DNA of 64,000 bases from Sphingomonadales bacterium (GCA_028871475.1 JAGWMZ010000005.1:1-64000); one strand, 5' to 3'; counted from the first letter of the stretch, positions 42,501 through 57,402 are shown. The notes: generated by a model not told the origin, from the letters alone. Numbers and translations: made by a program.

Positions 42501-43640
42501 ATGATCGACCGGCGCTCCCTGCTTGCCCGCTCCGCCGCCGCCCTGGCGCTGGGCGCGCTCAATCCCACGCTGCTTCATGCCGCGACGGCGGCCACGAACA
42601 AGCGCTTCGTGTTCATCATCCAGCGCGGCGCGGCCGATGGGCTGCATATCGTGCCGCCCATGGGCGACCCGGCCTATGGGTCCCTGCGCGCGGGCTTCCT
42701 CGATTCGCTCCACGGTGCGCATCAACTTGACGCCACCTTCTCATTGCATCCATCGCTGACCAGGCTGGCCGGATTTTACGACAGCAAACAGATGATCGCG
42801 GTGCAGGCGGTGGCCTCCACCTATCGCGACCGGTCGCATTTTGACGGACAGAACATTCTGGAGACCGGCGGCACGCAGGCCTATGCCGAAAAGCAGGGCT
42901 GGATGAACCGCCTGCTGCCGCTGCTGCCCGATGGGCGGGCGCTGGCGCTGGCCGCCGACATCCCCATGGCCCTGCGCGGCGCGGCGCCGGTCTCTTCCTA
43001 TGCGCCATCCGGCCTGCCACAGGCGCAGGATGATCTGATGCTGCGCGTCAACCGCCTCTATGGCGATGACCCCCAGCTCAGCGCCTTGTGGACGCAGGTG
43101 ATGCAGACCAAGGGACTGGTGGGCGATCTGGCCAAGAGTCGGGGCCAGTCGCCCGCCGATCTGGGCCGGGTGGCCGCGCGCATGATGGCCGGGCCCGATG
43201 GCGCTCGCGTGCTGATGATGGAAACCGGCGGCTGGGACACGCATACCGGCCAGACCGGCCGCCTTGCCACGCAGCTTGATCATCTCGATACGCTGATGGG
43301 CGCCATGGTCGATGGGCTGGGCCCGGCATGGCACGACACGCTGGTGCTGGTCGCCACCGAATTCGGTCGCACTGCCGCGATCAATGGCACCAACGGCACC
43401 GACCATGGCACGGGCAGCGCGGCCATGCTGGTGGGCGGCGACTTGCAAGGCGGCCGCGTGATGGCCGACTGGCCCGGCGTGGCGCAAGGAGCGCTCTATG
43501 AAGCGCGCGACCTCAGGCCGACCCTGGCGATGGAAGCACTGATATCGGGCGCGCTGGCGCAGCATTTTGGCCTCGACCCTGCCCTGGTGGCGCGACGTCT
43601 CTACCCCGCCCAGCAAAATCTGCGAGTCGCCACAATCTGA
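42501..43640 (+). CDS. DUF1501 family protein with a Tat-type signal
   Basis: The protein (379 aa) belongs to DUF1501, a sulfatase/alkaline-phosphatase-fold family of unknown substrate. The N-terminus MIDRRSLLARSAAALALGALNPTLLHAA has a twin-arginine-like RRSLL followed by a hydrophobic stretch and an Ala-rich cleavage area, so export in folded form is likely. Conserved pieces are FIIQRGAADGLH, METGGWDTHTGQ, LVLVATEFGRTAAINGTNGTDHGTGSAAMLVGG and GRVMADWPG. It starts 1 base after the DUF1800 stop. Confidence 0.9.
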   Translation: MIDRRSLLARSAAALALGALNPTLLHAATAATNKRFVFIIQRGAADGLHIVPPMGDPAYGSLRAGFLDSLHGAHQLDATFSLHPSLTRLAGFYDSKQMIAVQAVASTYRDRSHFDGQNILETGGTQAYAEKQGWMNRLLPLLPDGRALALAADIPMALRGAAPVSSYAPSGLPQAQDDLMLRVNRLYGDDPQLSALWTQVMQTKGLVGDLAKSRGQSPADLGRVAARMMAGPDGARVLMMETGGWDTHTGQTGRLATQLDHLDTLMGAMVDGLGPAWHDTLVLVATEFGRTAAINGTNGTDHGTGSAAMLVGGDLQGGRVMADWPGVAQGALYEARDLRPTLAMEALISGALAQHFGLDPALVARRLYPAQQNLRVATI

Positions 43641-43785
43641 ACCGGGCCGTAGCGGCGGTTTGGCAACAGGGTTAACGCGGCCCACCGGTTTCCGTTCAGC
43701 TTCCCTCGTCATAACTACCAAGGCCCATGCGAACCGCCCGCAAAGGTGGTGCGTGTCAGTCTCCGCCAAACTGGAGTGACGACTG

Positions 43786-44256
43786 TTGGACGACCGCTTA
43801 TCAAGCCCGCACAATCGGGATCGCTGGGCTCAGATGCTGAGAGCCTTCATCGATCATGTTGCAAGCCATGAAACCCTCAGCGATGGTCTGGTGCTGCGAC
43901 ACATGATGGATCTGATCAGTCTCGCCCCGCATCCGGGCCTGGTCGACACCATCGGCCGGCTTGACGCGGCTGCCATCGAACCATTGCTCAACCTGGGCGC
44001 CAGCGACACGCTGGCCCTGCGGTTGATCGGCCCGGACAATGGCTTTGTCATCTCACGCGGGGCCTCGGGCGACTATCTGGCCTCGGTGGTTCTGGCCGAT
44101 GGCGACGAGGAAACAACCGCCTCAGGGCTAACGCTGCTGCGTGCGGCGGCTTGCGCTCTGGCCCAGGCTCTCCTCCGGCAGGGGCCTGCCCGATCTGGCG
44201 ATCAGGGCATGGCGCCACATCCACGTCATCCGGGAAGCGAGGCGACACTCCACTGA
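43786..44256 (+). CDS. Unknown protein
   Basis: I do not recognise this 156-aa protein. The start is a TTG with GGAG 9 bases upstream; ATG 43834 is an alternative. Residues 10-60 look helical, and the middle has alternating beta-type segments (TLALRLIGPDNGFVISRGASGDYLASVVLADGDEE) followed by an Ala/Leu helix. No signal peptide or membrane segment is seen. It stands alone between the DUF1501 gene and a sulfotransferase-like gene. Confidence 0.5.
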   Translation: MDDRLSSPHNRDRWAQMLRAFIDHVASHETLSDGLVLRHMMDLISLAPHPGLVDTIGRLDAAAIEPLLNLGASDTLALRLIGPDNGFVISRGASGDYLASVVLADGDEETTASGLTLLRAAACALAQALLRQGPARSGDQGMAPHPRHPGSEATLH

Positions 44257-44391
44257 GCCAGAGCCCTGGCATTCAGGTCAAATTCACCTGGCAGACCCCC
44301 TTATTGGCGTCATAAAAATTCCATAGTTATGGAGCGCCGCCATGCCACTTCCCCGCCCCCGGATCGTGCCTGAGCAAGGGGCGGAGCTGCG

Positions 44392-45198
44392 ATGATCATC
44401 ATCAGCTTCGGCATGCTCAAATCGGCGAGTACCCTGGCCTATCAGATGACCGAACAAATCCTGCGGCAGGCCGGACGTGCACCGTGTATTCTGGGGCTGC
44501 CGCTGCGTCCGGCGCTCTCGGTCACCAACTATTTCGACAACATCGACATGGCGCTGATCCGGCGCATCGAGGCGGCGGCGCAAGGCCGGGACATCGTCAT
44601 CAAAACCCACCAATTGCCCGCCCCCGACGTTCTGGAGCAGGTCGAGCATGGCGCCATCCGCGCGACGGTGAGCTATCGCGACCCGCGCGAGATTGCGCTA
44701 TCGATGGTCGACCATGGCGCGCGATCGCGGCGCTGGTCGATACCCGAATTCTCGGAATGTAAAACCGCCTCCGATTGCCTTGCCTCGATCGATGATCAGG
44801 TCGAAACCTTACGGTCATGGTGCCGGATCGGCGGGGTTGAGCGGATCGCCTACAATGACATCTGCTTCGATATGCGCAGCGTGATTACACGGCTGGCGAA
44901 TCGGCTGGGGGTTGCGGTGATGCCAGCTCAGGTCGAAAGCGTGTTTGCGAACAAAATGATGGTGGGTCAGTTCAACAAGGGCGTGAAGGACCGGTTCCAT
45001 GAGATGTCGGCGCGGGAATCGACGATCTTTCTCGATCGCTACGCCCATTTCTACGACGAATTCATGCCCCGCCCCAGCCCTTCGAGCCAGAGCTTTATCC
45101 CGCGCGCGGGCAGCAGCCAGCTTCGCCAGATCCTCATTGGCGGCTGGCGCCTTTGGCACAATCGCGGAAAACTGTTGGCACCGTATGCGCGAAGGTAG
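44392..45198 (+). CDS. Sulfotransferase-like protein
   Basis: The protein is 268 aa. The N-terminal ISFGMLKSASTLAYQM fits the 5'-phosphosulfate loop of PAPS-dependent sulfotransferases ('.pKsGtT...'). VSYRDPREIALSM fits the 3'-phosphate-binding strand-helix ('R.p...a.S'). IKTHQLPA lies where many members have the catalytic His region. A polar C-terminal tail follows. The acceptor is unknown, and modification of a cell-surface sugar is possible. Its GC content is slightly lower than its neighbours'. A bidirectional hairpin follows the stop. Confidence 0.72.
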   Translation: MIIISFGMLKSASTLAYQMTEQILRQAGRAPCILGLPLRPALSVTNYFDNIDMALIRRIEAAAQGRDIVIKTHQLPAPDVLEQVEHGAIRATVSYRDPREIALSMVDHGARSRRWSIPEFSECKTASDCLASIDDQVETLRSWCRIGGVERIAYNDICFDMRSVITRLANRLGVAVMPAQVESVFANKMMVGQFNKGVKDRFHEMSARESTIFLDRYAHFYDEFMPRPSPSSQSFIPRAGSSQLRQILIGGWRLWHNRGKLLAPYARR

Positions 45199-45213
45199 TT
45201 TTCGACATGAAAC

Positions 45214-45241
45214 GGGCGCTGCCTCAAGGGAAGCAGCGCCC
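45214..45241. terminator. Bidirectional hairpin between sulfotransferase-like gene and guaA
   Basis: GGGCGCTGC (45214-45222) and GCAGCGCCC (45233-45241) form a perfect 9-bp stem around a 10-base loop. It lies between the stops of two convergent genes at 45198 and 45253. The U-runs on either side are short. Confidence 0.65.
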
Positions 45242-45252
45242 TTAGAACTATC

Positions 45253-46824
<1,572 letters not shown>

Positions 46825-46964
46825 GGCCACCCGTTAGTCGGCAAGGGCTATCCTGTCCAGTGTCGGGCAGCGTTTATCGGGCCGGATGTATCGGATTCTT
46901 GCGCGCGGGCCCCGCATTCGCGACGATTTGCTGCACTGCGATACAAATTGCGTCATTTACCCCA

Positions 46965-46984
46965 TTGAGTTGCGTAAAACTCAA
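46965..46984. promoter_or_regulatory. Inverted repeat in the control region between guaA and a small gene
   Basis: TTGAGTT (46965-46971) and AACTCAA (46978-46984) are a perfect 7-bp inverted repeat around GCGTAA. It sits in an AT-rich stretch about 140 bases from each flanking start, so it could be an operator for guaA, for the small gene, or for both. Confidence 0.35.
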
Positions 46985-47107
46985 GCAATATTGTTACTTT
47001 CGCACGAGATTTGACGGTGAAACGGTGTATATGAGCGCCCAACGGCGACTTCGCACCTGCACAATGACGCGCAGAGGCTCCGGTCGCTTTATGACAGGAG
47101 AAACACC

Positions 47108-47185
47108 ATGATCACTCGCAACCTGGTCGCCCTTGCTCTCGCGCTTGGCACCAGCGGCCTGATGTTCGCCGCCACGCTGGCCTAA
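47108..47185 (+). CDS. Small hydrophobic peptide, 25 aa
   Basis: This short reading frame, MITRNLVALALALGTSGLMF then AATLA, has a strong ribosome site (AGGAG, 8 bases before the ATG) and a well-formed terminator hairpin 38 bases after the stop. It would be a single membrane-inserting helix or a signal-peptide-like leader. The transcription-unit-like layout is better than expected by chance, but no homologue is known to me. Confidence 0.5.
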   Translation: MITRNLVALALALGTSGLMFAATLA

Positions 47186-47222
47186 TCCCCCATGCGATGC
47201 GGCGGCCCACCAGCCGCCATCC

Positions 47223-47255
47223 AAGAGCCGCCCCGCCACTGGCCGGGCGGCTCTT
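47223..47255. terminator. Strong hairpin after the small gene
   Basis: AAGAGCCGCCC (47223-47233) and GGGCGGCTCTT (47245-47255) form a perfect 11-bp stem with an 11-base loop. It ends the small plus-strand unit and faces the stop of the minus-strand M20 peptidase gene at 47280, so it may serve both. Confidence 0.7.
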
Positions 47256-47279
47256 CGCTTGTCTGGCGGGCGCGGCTTA

Positions 47280-51433
<4,154 letters not shown>

Positions 51434-51582
51434 TCAGCGCGATCGGCTCAGCGGGGACCGGGCAAAGGGGGCAAGCCATGCAAGCGGAAGGAAGCCTGCC
51501 CTTTCCCGCCCCCGGCCATGGGGAAAACCCCCTGCTGGCACTGCGCATCCCGGCGCAGATGGCCATGGCATAAGCAATCGCC

Positions 51583-52734
51583 ATGCGCGTCGTCATCGCG
51601 CCTGACTCCTTCAAAGAGAGCCTGAGCGCGCTTGACGCCGCACGCGCGATCGAGGCCGGGATGCGCGAGGTCTTCCCCGACTGGACCTATGCGACGATGC
51701 CCGTTGCCGATGGCGGAGAAGGCACGGTCGATGCGCTTGTCGCGGCGACCGCAGGCCGCCTGGTCACGCAGACCGTGTCCGATCCGCTTGGTCGGCCGGT
51801 GACGGCCTTCTTCGGTGTCACCGGTGACGGCAAGACCGCCATCATCGAAATCGCCGCCGCCGCCGGACTGATGCTGCTGACGCCGGACGAGCGCGATCCC
51901 CTGCGCACCAGCAGTTTTGGTGTGGGCCAGCTTATCCGCGCGGCGCTTGATACGGGCGCGCGCCATCTCATCATCGGCCTTGGCGGCAGCGCGACCAATG
52001 ACGGTGGCGCGGGCATGGCGCAGGCACTGGGCGCCCGCCTGCTTGACAGGCATGGGCAGGCGCTTGCCCCCGGCGGTGGCGCGCTGACCAGCCTGGCGCG
52101 CCTCGACCTGAGCGCCATGGACCCACGGATCGCCACCTGCATCATCGACGTCGCCTGCGATGTCGACAATCCGCTGGTCGGCCCTCAGGGCGCATCGGCC
52201 ATCTTCGGGCCGCAAAAAGGTGCCAGCCCGCAGATGGTCGGGCTGCTCGACGAGGGGTTGCGCCATTATGCCGAAATGATCGAACAAACGCTGGGGATCG
52301 CCATGGCCGACCGGGCAGGTGCCGGCGCGGCGGGTGGCTTGGGCGGGGCACTGATGGCGCTATGCGGCGCGCGCCTGCGTTCGGGCATCGTTGTCGTGAC
52401 CGAAGTCGTCGGCCTCGATGCAGCCATTGCGGCGGCGGATCTGGTGATCACCGGCGAAGGGCGCATTGACGGGCAGACCCTTCACGGCAAGACCCCCATC
52501 GGCGTGGCACGCATCGCCAGACGGCACGGCAAGCCGGTCATCGCGCTGGCGGGCATGATCGGCGAGGGTGCCGAGCAGCTGGCGCCCCATGCCATCGACG
52601 CCATGTTCAGCGTGGTGCAGGGGCCCTGCTCGCTCGATCAGGCGCTGGCGGATGCGGCGGGTAATCTGCGCGCCACGGCCCGCAACATGGCCGCGACGCT
52701 CAGGGTTGGGCTCGGCCTCGCCAGTCTTGACTGA
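51583..52734 (+). CDS. glxK: Glycerate kinase
   Basis: The kinase (383 aa) phosphorylates glycerate, usually to 2-phosphoglycerate in this family. It feeds products of glyoxylate or sugar-acid breakdown into central metabolism. Family signatures are APDSFKESLSALDAARAIEAG, MPVADGGEGTVDAL, IIGLGGSATNDGGAGMAQALGARLLD, CDVDNPLVGPQGASAIFGPQKGA, and DLVITGEGRIDGQTLHGKTPIGVA. It stands alone after gyrB with no other glyoxylate genes nearby, so the physiological substrate source is unknown. Confidence 0.94.
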   Translation: MRVVIAPDSFKESLSALDAARAIEAGMREVFPDWTYATMPVADGGEGTVDALVAATAGRLVTQTVSDPLGRPVTAFFGVTGDGKTAIIEIAAAAGLMLLTPDERDPLRTSSFGVGQLIRAALDTGARHLIIGLGGSATNDGGAGMAQALGARLLDRHGQALAPGGGALTSLARLDLSAMDPRIATCIIDVACDVDNPLVGPQGASAIFGPQKGASPQMVGLLDEGLRHYAEMIEQTLGIAMADRAGAGAAGGLGGALMALCGARLRSGIVVVTEVVGLDAAIAAADLVITGEGRIDGQTLHGKTPIGVARIARRHGKPVIALAGMIGEGAEQLAPHAIDAMFSVVQGPCSLDQALADAAGNLRATARNMAATLRVGLGLASLD

Positions 52735-52847
52735 CGCGACCATGGAATTGGCCCTGTTTCGGTGCTAAACAGGAGGCTGCCTCCTGCCAGAATGAGACAA
52801 ATTTCTGAAATCAGGCCTTATTTTCCATTTTCCAGGCATTGCTGACC

Positions 52848-53222
52848 ATGAACGACATTCCCACCGACAAGGACCACGAGGGCGAGACGCCCAAACCCGA
52901 TTACACCTCGGTCGAGGCCTATGTTTCGGGCGATGGCACGCCGATGCCCCCCGAAGCGTCCCATCAACAGGCGACCGTTGACACCATCCCCTGGGATCAG
53001 GCCGCCACGATGATCGATCTGGAAGGCCGCACGCCGATCATCGGCTCGATCCGCGAATGCGCGCTGCATTTCTCGCTCTACAAGCCGCACGCCCGCGAGC
53101 AGGCACGCATCGTGCTGACCAAGCCGGTCCACCGCGAAGGACGCAAGACCCGCACATGGATTCTCGAACCCTTCGAGATCGCCGTGCTGGCGCAGCGGCT
53201 GGCGGATGAAAAGAAGGAATGA
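52848..53222 (+). CDS. Unknown protein
   Basis: This is a 124-aa soluble protein that I do not recognise. The N-terminal half is acidic and probably disordered. The C-terminal half is more ordered: TPIIGSIRECALHFSLYKPHAREQARIVLTKPVHREGRKTRTWILEPFEIAVLAQRLADEKKE. ATG 52848 has no strong ribosome site. Composition fits its neighbours, and the two flanking genes are on the same strand. No function can be assigned. Confidence 0.6.
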   Translation: MNDIPTDKDHEGETPKPDYTSVEAYVSGDGTPMPPEASHQQATVDTIPWDQAATMIDLEGRTPIIGSIRECALHFSLYKPHAREQARIVLTKPVHREGRKTRTWILEPFEIAVLAQRLADEKKE

Positions 53223-53288
53223 TCTGGGAAGGCAGGCGGGGACAGTCTGCCACCTTGCGAAATTTGGGCGCGGCTGCTCAGTAAAGGC

Positions 53289-55205
53289 ATGATTCGCCTT
53301 TCCAAGCGCCTCGCCCTCTGGGCCCTGCCCGTTCTTGTTGCCAGCCACGCCGCCGCGCAACGCGCCCCTTCCGCCGGGGCGCAGGCCAGCGCCGCACATG
53401 CCGGGGCAGCCAGCGTGCTGGCTGCCCATCCGCGCCACAGATCACAACCGCGCCAGCCAGCGACAGGCCCGGTGGAGATCGGTATTGCCGCCTTCAACGA
53501 TTTCCACGGCGCCTTGCTGCCCCCGCATCAGGCGGTGCTGGTGCCCAATGGCACGGGCAAACCCACGCCCGAGGGCAACACGGCCATTCCCGCTGGCGGC
53601 GTTGCCTGGATGGCCAGCACGCTGGACGCGGTGCGTGCGAAATATCCCAACCATGTCACCGTTTCGGCGGGCGATCTGATTTCGGGCAGCCCGATCACCT
53701 CCTCGCTCTTCCTCGATGAACCCAGCGTGGGGGCGATGAACCGTATGGGGCTGGAATTCAACGCGCTGGGCAATCATGAGTTCGACCGGGGGCGACTGGA
53801 AATCCTGCGCATGGCCCATGGCGGATGCGAGCAATACACCGTGCGCAAGCCCTGCGCGCTCGAACCCTATGGCAAGCCGCGCTTCACCTTTCTGGCCGCC
53901 AATACGTTGACGCAGGACGGCACGCCGCTGCTGCCTCCCACTGGCATGAAATTCTTTGGCCAGGGCAAGCGCCGCGTCGGCATCGGCTTTATCGGCATGA
54001 CGCTGCGCGGCACGGGCGACATTTCCCCGCCCGCAGGCGTCAAGGGCCTGCGCTGGGCCGATGAGGCCAAGACCGCCAACCACTACGCCCCCCTGCTGCG
54101 GCGGCAGGGCGCGGACGTGGTGGCGCTGCTGATCCATCAGGGCGGGCGGGTGCGCAATGACCCTGCTGACCCCAATGGCTGCACGGATCTCTATGGCGAC
54201 ATCCGCGAGATCCTCGACCGGCTCGATCCGTCGATCGACCTTGTCATCTCGGGCCATACGCATTGGGCCTATGTCTGCGATTATGTCGGCAAGAAACCCA
54301 ATCCCGATGGCACGCCGCATCACGTCCTGCTCACCAGCGCGGGGTTGTGGGGCGAGGAGGTGACCGACATCGACGTGCTGGTCGATCCGCTGCGCCACCG
54401 CATGATCTCGGCCCATGCGCATAATGTCGTTGTCCAGTCCGATCCCTATCAGGGGCCCAAGGGGATGGTGGAGGGCAGCGATGCCATGCCCCGCTTCAAA
54501 CCGCGCCCCGACATCGCCGCCTATGTCGAGCGCTATGTCGCGGCGACGAAGCAATATTCGGCGCGCAAAGTCGGCTATCTTGCGCAAGGCGCAGCCAAGA
54601 CCGAAGGGCCCGAGAGCAGCACGGGCGGACCGCTGGGCCATCTCATCGCCGATGCGCAACTGGCCGCCACCAAGGGTGCGGGCGCGCAGATTGCCTTCAT
54701 GAACCCCTTTGGCGTGCGCGCCTCGCTATGGCCTGGGGAGGACAAGAGCCTGACCTTCGGCCAGATCTATGCCGTCCAGCCCTTTGGCAACCAGTTGATG
54801 ACCGTGACCATGACCGGCGCCCAGATCAAGGCCACGCTGGAAGAGGGGTTCGACACGATCGGCGTGCAACAGGCGCTCAGTCCATCTGCTGGCTTCACCT
54901 ACAGTTATGACCGCTCGCACCCTGTGGGGGAAAGGATCACCGGCATGACGCTCCATGGCCTGCCGCTCGATCCTGCGGCCAGCTACCGCGTCACCATCAG
55001 CGATTTTCTGGCCAATGGCGGTGACACCTTCACCATCTTTACCAAGGGCATCGACAAGACGCCGGGCGAGATCGATCTGGCCGCGCTGGAGGCCTGGCTG
55101 GCGCAGAGCCCGCCGCGCCCGATGCCTGCGGACCAGCGCGATATCGATTTGCGGCCGGACCTCAACCCCAACCGCAACACGCCGCCACCGGGCATGCATT
55201 ACTGA
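53289..55205 (+). CDS. Periplasmic bifunctional metallophosphatase/5'-nucleotidase
   Basis: The enzyme hydrolyses nucleotides such as AMP or UDP-sugars outside the cytoplasm to salvage nucleoside and phosphate. The protein is 638 aa with a signal peptide (MIRLSKRLALWALPVLVASHAAAQ) and an Ala/Arg/Pro linker. The metallophosphatase domain has AAFNDFHGALLP (about 68-79), AGDLISGSP, LGNHEFDRG (about 160-168), LLIHQGG and SGHTHWAY (about 320). The C-terminal 5'-nucleotidase domain has the GGPLGHLIADAQLAAT, AFMNPFGVR and LANGGDTFTIF segments for nucleotide binding. Confidence 0.94.
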   Translation: MIRLSKRLALWALPVLVASHAAAQRAPSAGAQASAAHAGAASVLAAHPRHRSQPRQPATGPVEIGIAAFNDFHGALLPPHQAVLVPNGTGKPTPEGNTAIPAGGVAWMASTLDAVRAKYPNHVTVSAGDLISGSPITSSLFLDEPSVGAMNRMGLEFNALGNHEFDRGRLEILRMAHGGCEQYTVRKPCALEPYGKPRFTFLAANTLTQDGTPLLPPTGMKFFGQGKRRVGIGFIGMTLRGTGDISPPAGVKGLRWADEAKTANHYAPLLRRQGADVVALLIHQGGRVRNDPADPNGCTDLYGDIREILDRLDPSIDLVISGHTHWAYVCDYVGKKPNPDGTPHHVLLTSAGLWGEEVTDIDVLVDPLRHRMISAHAHNVVVQSDPYQGPKGMVEGSDAMPRFKPRPDIAAYVERYVAATKQYSARKVGYLAQGAAKTEGPESSTGGPLGHLIADAQLAATKGAGAQIAFMNPFGVRASLWPGEDKSLTFGQIYAVQPFGNQLMTVTMTGAQIKATLEEGFDTIGVQQALSPSAGFTYSYDRSHPVGERITGMTLHGLPLDPAASYRVTISDFLANGGDTFTIFTKGIDKTPGEIDLAALEAWLAQSPPRPMPADQRDIDLRPDLNPNRNTPPPGMHY

Positions 55206-55242
55206 TCCGATGAGGATGGGGCCGACACCCCGCCCCCAGCCG

Positions 55243-56289
55243 TCAGAAGCCCGCGCCCATCGGCCAGTCACGCCCGGCCAGTCCCATCACCTTGAAGAGC
55301 GTGCCCATCCGCGCCTCGCCCACCAGCCGGTCAAGCGCCTGCGCGATCTCATTGGTACGCTCGGGCGCGCTGCGGGCCAGCGAGGCGGCACGCTGGGCAA
55401 TGCCAAGAGCGCCGAGGAAGGCGCCCTGCCCCACGGGGCCCGCCACCTGAGCGCCGGCGGCCCGCGCAGCCTGCGCGGCCTCATGGAAATCAACCAGCGT
55501 GGTCAGATCCACCTCACCCGGATCGGCAAAGGGATCAGCCGCCGCATGGCCGCGCAACGCCTGCAAACTCGATCCGGTCTGCTTGTCGAGATAGCCATAG
55601 TCCACGATGAGCCCAGCCCCGCCCTGTGTGGCGAGGCGATGCCCGATCTCGCCCATCACCGCGCTGGCCGCCGCGCTGGCCTCGACAATCGTGTTTTCGG
55701 GCGCGTCACGAAACATCTCGGGCACGGCCAGATCCATCGGGAGGCTTCCTGCCATGGGCACGAAACGCTCCTCCTGCATGCCCACCATCCGTTCGCGCCA
55801 GCCCTGCGGCGTCTTGACCATCTGGCGCACCGGCAGGGCGTCGAGGAATTCATTGGCCACGATCATCAGCGGCGCATCCTCCGGCACGCCGGTCAGATCG
55901 TCATGCCAGATCGCCTCGGGCACGGCGCGGGCTTGCGCCGCGCGCATCGTGGGTGAGGTTTCGACGAAATGCACCGGCCCGGCCCAGCCGAAACGGCGCA
56001 GCACCCGCAAAGCGTCCGCCGCCAGCGTTCCCCGGCCCGGACCCAGTTCGACATAGGCGACGTCTGGCCGCCCGCCGGCGCGCTGCCACACATCGGCCAG
56101 CCAGACGCCGATCATCTCGCCAAACATCTGGCTGATCTCGGGCGCGGTGGTGAAATCACCCTTGGCGCCCAGCGGGTCGCGCGTGCCGTAATAATGGGCA
56201 TTGGCCTCGCCCATCCACATCAGCAGGCTGATCGGCCCATGCATGGCGATCAGCCGGGCCATGCTCTGGCCCAGCGGCAGGCGTGCCAT
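55243..56289 (-). CDS. midA: SAM-dependent methyltransferase, MidA/NDUFAF7 family
   Basis: The protein is 348 aa from ATG 56289, which overlaps the lgt stop by one base. In mitochondria the family member NDUFAF7/MidA methylates an Arg of a complex I subunit. The bacterial substrate is less certain but may be the equivalent NADH dehydrogenase subunit. Motifs are GDFTTAPEISQMFGEMIGVWLADVW, the SAM motif VAYVELGPGRGTLAADALR, and ANEFLDALPV with GLIVDYGY. Coupling to lgt is common in alphaproteobacteria. Confidence 0.9.
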   Translation of the reverse strand: MARLPLGQSMARLIAMHGPISLLMWMGEANAHYYGTRDPLGAKGDFTTAPEISQMFGEMIGVWLADVWQRAGGRPDVAYVELGPGRGTLAADALRVLRRFGWAGPVHFVETSPTMRAAQARAVPEAIWHDDLTGVPEDAPLMIVANEFLDALPVRQMVKTPQGWRERMVGMQEERFVPMAGSLPMDLAVPEMFRDAPENTIVEASAAASAVMGEIGHRLATQGGAGLIVDYGYLDKQTGSSLQALRGHAAADPFADPGEVDLTTLVDFHEAAQAARAAGAQVAGPVGQGAFLGALGIAQRAASLARSAPERTNEIAQALDRLVGEARMGTLFKVMGLAGRDWPMGAGF

Positions 56290-57191
56290 CAGGCCACCGC
56301 CGCGGCCTGCGCCCCCAGCGCCGGGCGGCGCAGCGCACGCACCACCAGCACCAGGCCCAGCACGATCATCGGCACGCAGAGCCACTGGCCCATCGACATG
56401 CCGGTGGCATGGGCGAAATCCTCAAGCTGACGATCGGGCTCGCGGAAAAATTCCACGCAGAAACGCGCCACACCATAGCCGCCCACGAAAACCCCGCTCA
56501 GCAGGCCCGGGCGGAAACGCGCCTTGCTCTTCCAGAACAGCGGGATAAGGATGAGCCCAAGAACCAGCCCTTCGAGCAGCGCCTCGTAAAGCTGGCTGGG
56601 GTGGCGCGGCATGGGGCCGCCATCGGGGAAAACCATGGCCCAGGGGATGTCGGCGGTGGTCACACGGCCCCACAGCTCACCATTGATGAAATTGGCACAG
56701 CGACCGAAAAACAGACCGATCGGGGCACAGGGCGCAATGTAATCGGCCACGCGCAGAAAACGCAGATCATGGGCCCGGCAGACATACCAGATCGCCAGAA
56801 TGACGCCGGTAAGACCGCCGTGAAAGCTCATCCCCCCATCCCACAGGCGAATGAACAGCAGCGGGCTGGTCAGCAGTTCATGGTCGTAGAACAGCGCATA
56901 GCCCGTGCGCCCGCCCAGAATGATGCCGATGGTGCACCAGAAAAACAGGTCGTCCGCATGACGCTGGGCCAGCGGCGCGCCCGATGTCTTGAGCGAACGG
57001 GTCAGGTGCCAATAGCCAAAGATGATGCCCGCCAGATAGGCCAGCGAATAATAGCGCAGCGTAAACCCGAAATGACTGGTGAGCGGCCCTAGCTCGATGC
57101 CCCTTTTGAGATGCAGGTCGCTCCATTGCAGGGGCTGCTGAACGGCGCTTGCGGCGTCACTCGCCACGCTCAGGAGAAGGTTCAGGATCAT
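56289..57191 (-). CDS. lgt: Prolipoprotein diacylglyceryl transferase
   Basis: Lgt (300 aa) is the inner-membrane enzyme that attaches diacylglycerol to the Cys of lipoprotein precursors, the first step of lipoprotein maturation. The start is ATG 57191; the longer in-frame extension has no membrane features. About seven membrane helices are visible. Key segments are YYSLAYLAGIIFGY, GGRTGYALFYD, GGMSFHGGLTG with the essential His, and FFGRCANFINGELWGR, the Lgt signature (usually GRxGNFIN). RHPSQLYEALLEG follows. Confidence 0.95.
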   Translation of the reverse strand: MILNLLLSVASDAASAVQQPLQWSDLHLKRGIELGPLTSHFGFTLRYYSLAYLAGIIFGYWHLTRSLKTSGAPLAQRHADDLFFWCTIGIILGGRTGYALFYDHELLTSPLLFIRLWDGGMSFHGGLTGVILAIWYVCRAHDLRFLRVADYIAPCAPIGLFFGRCANFINGELWGRVTTADIPWAMVFPDGGPMPRHPSQLYEALLEGLVLGLILIPLFWKSKARFRPGLLSGVFVGGYGVARFCVEFFREPDRQLEDFAHATGMSMGQWLCVPMIVLGLVLVVRALRRPALGAQAAAVA

Positions 57192-57402
57192 CAAACTGGT
57201 CGGTCCGCAAGGCTGTGCCCCGGGCATGCCGGCAAAACCGGACCTCCGGGGGGAAGGAAAGGGTCGGCGCGCTTTTGGCATAGAGCGAGGCGCGAGGATA
57301 GGTGGTTCGCGCCGAGGGGCAAACGCTTGCCGCGCGGGCATGAAAACCATCATCGACAAAGCCTTCTATGCGCGCGGCCTGCAACAGGATAAGAGCGCGG
57401 GC

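Noticed and set aside
46860..47111. Plus-strand open frame of 83 codons upstream of the small peptide
   Set aside because: It runs through the AT-rich control region and palindrome, has no ribosome site and has a Cys/Arg/Thr-rich composition.
51478..51573. Short frame of 31 codons between gyrB and glycerate kinase, with a GGGGG upstream
   Set aside because: The peptide is not hydrophobic or otherwise distinctive, there is no terminator or promoter of its own, and GC-rich DNA gives many such frames.
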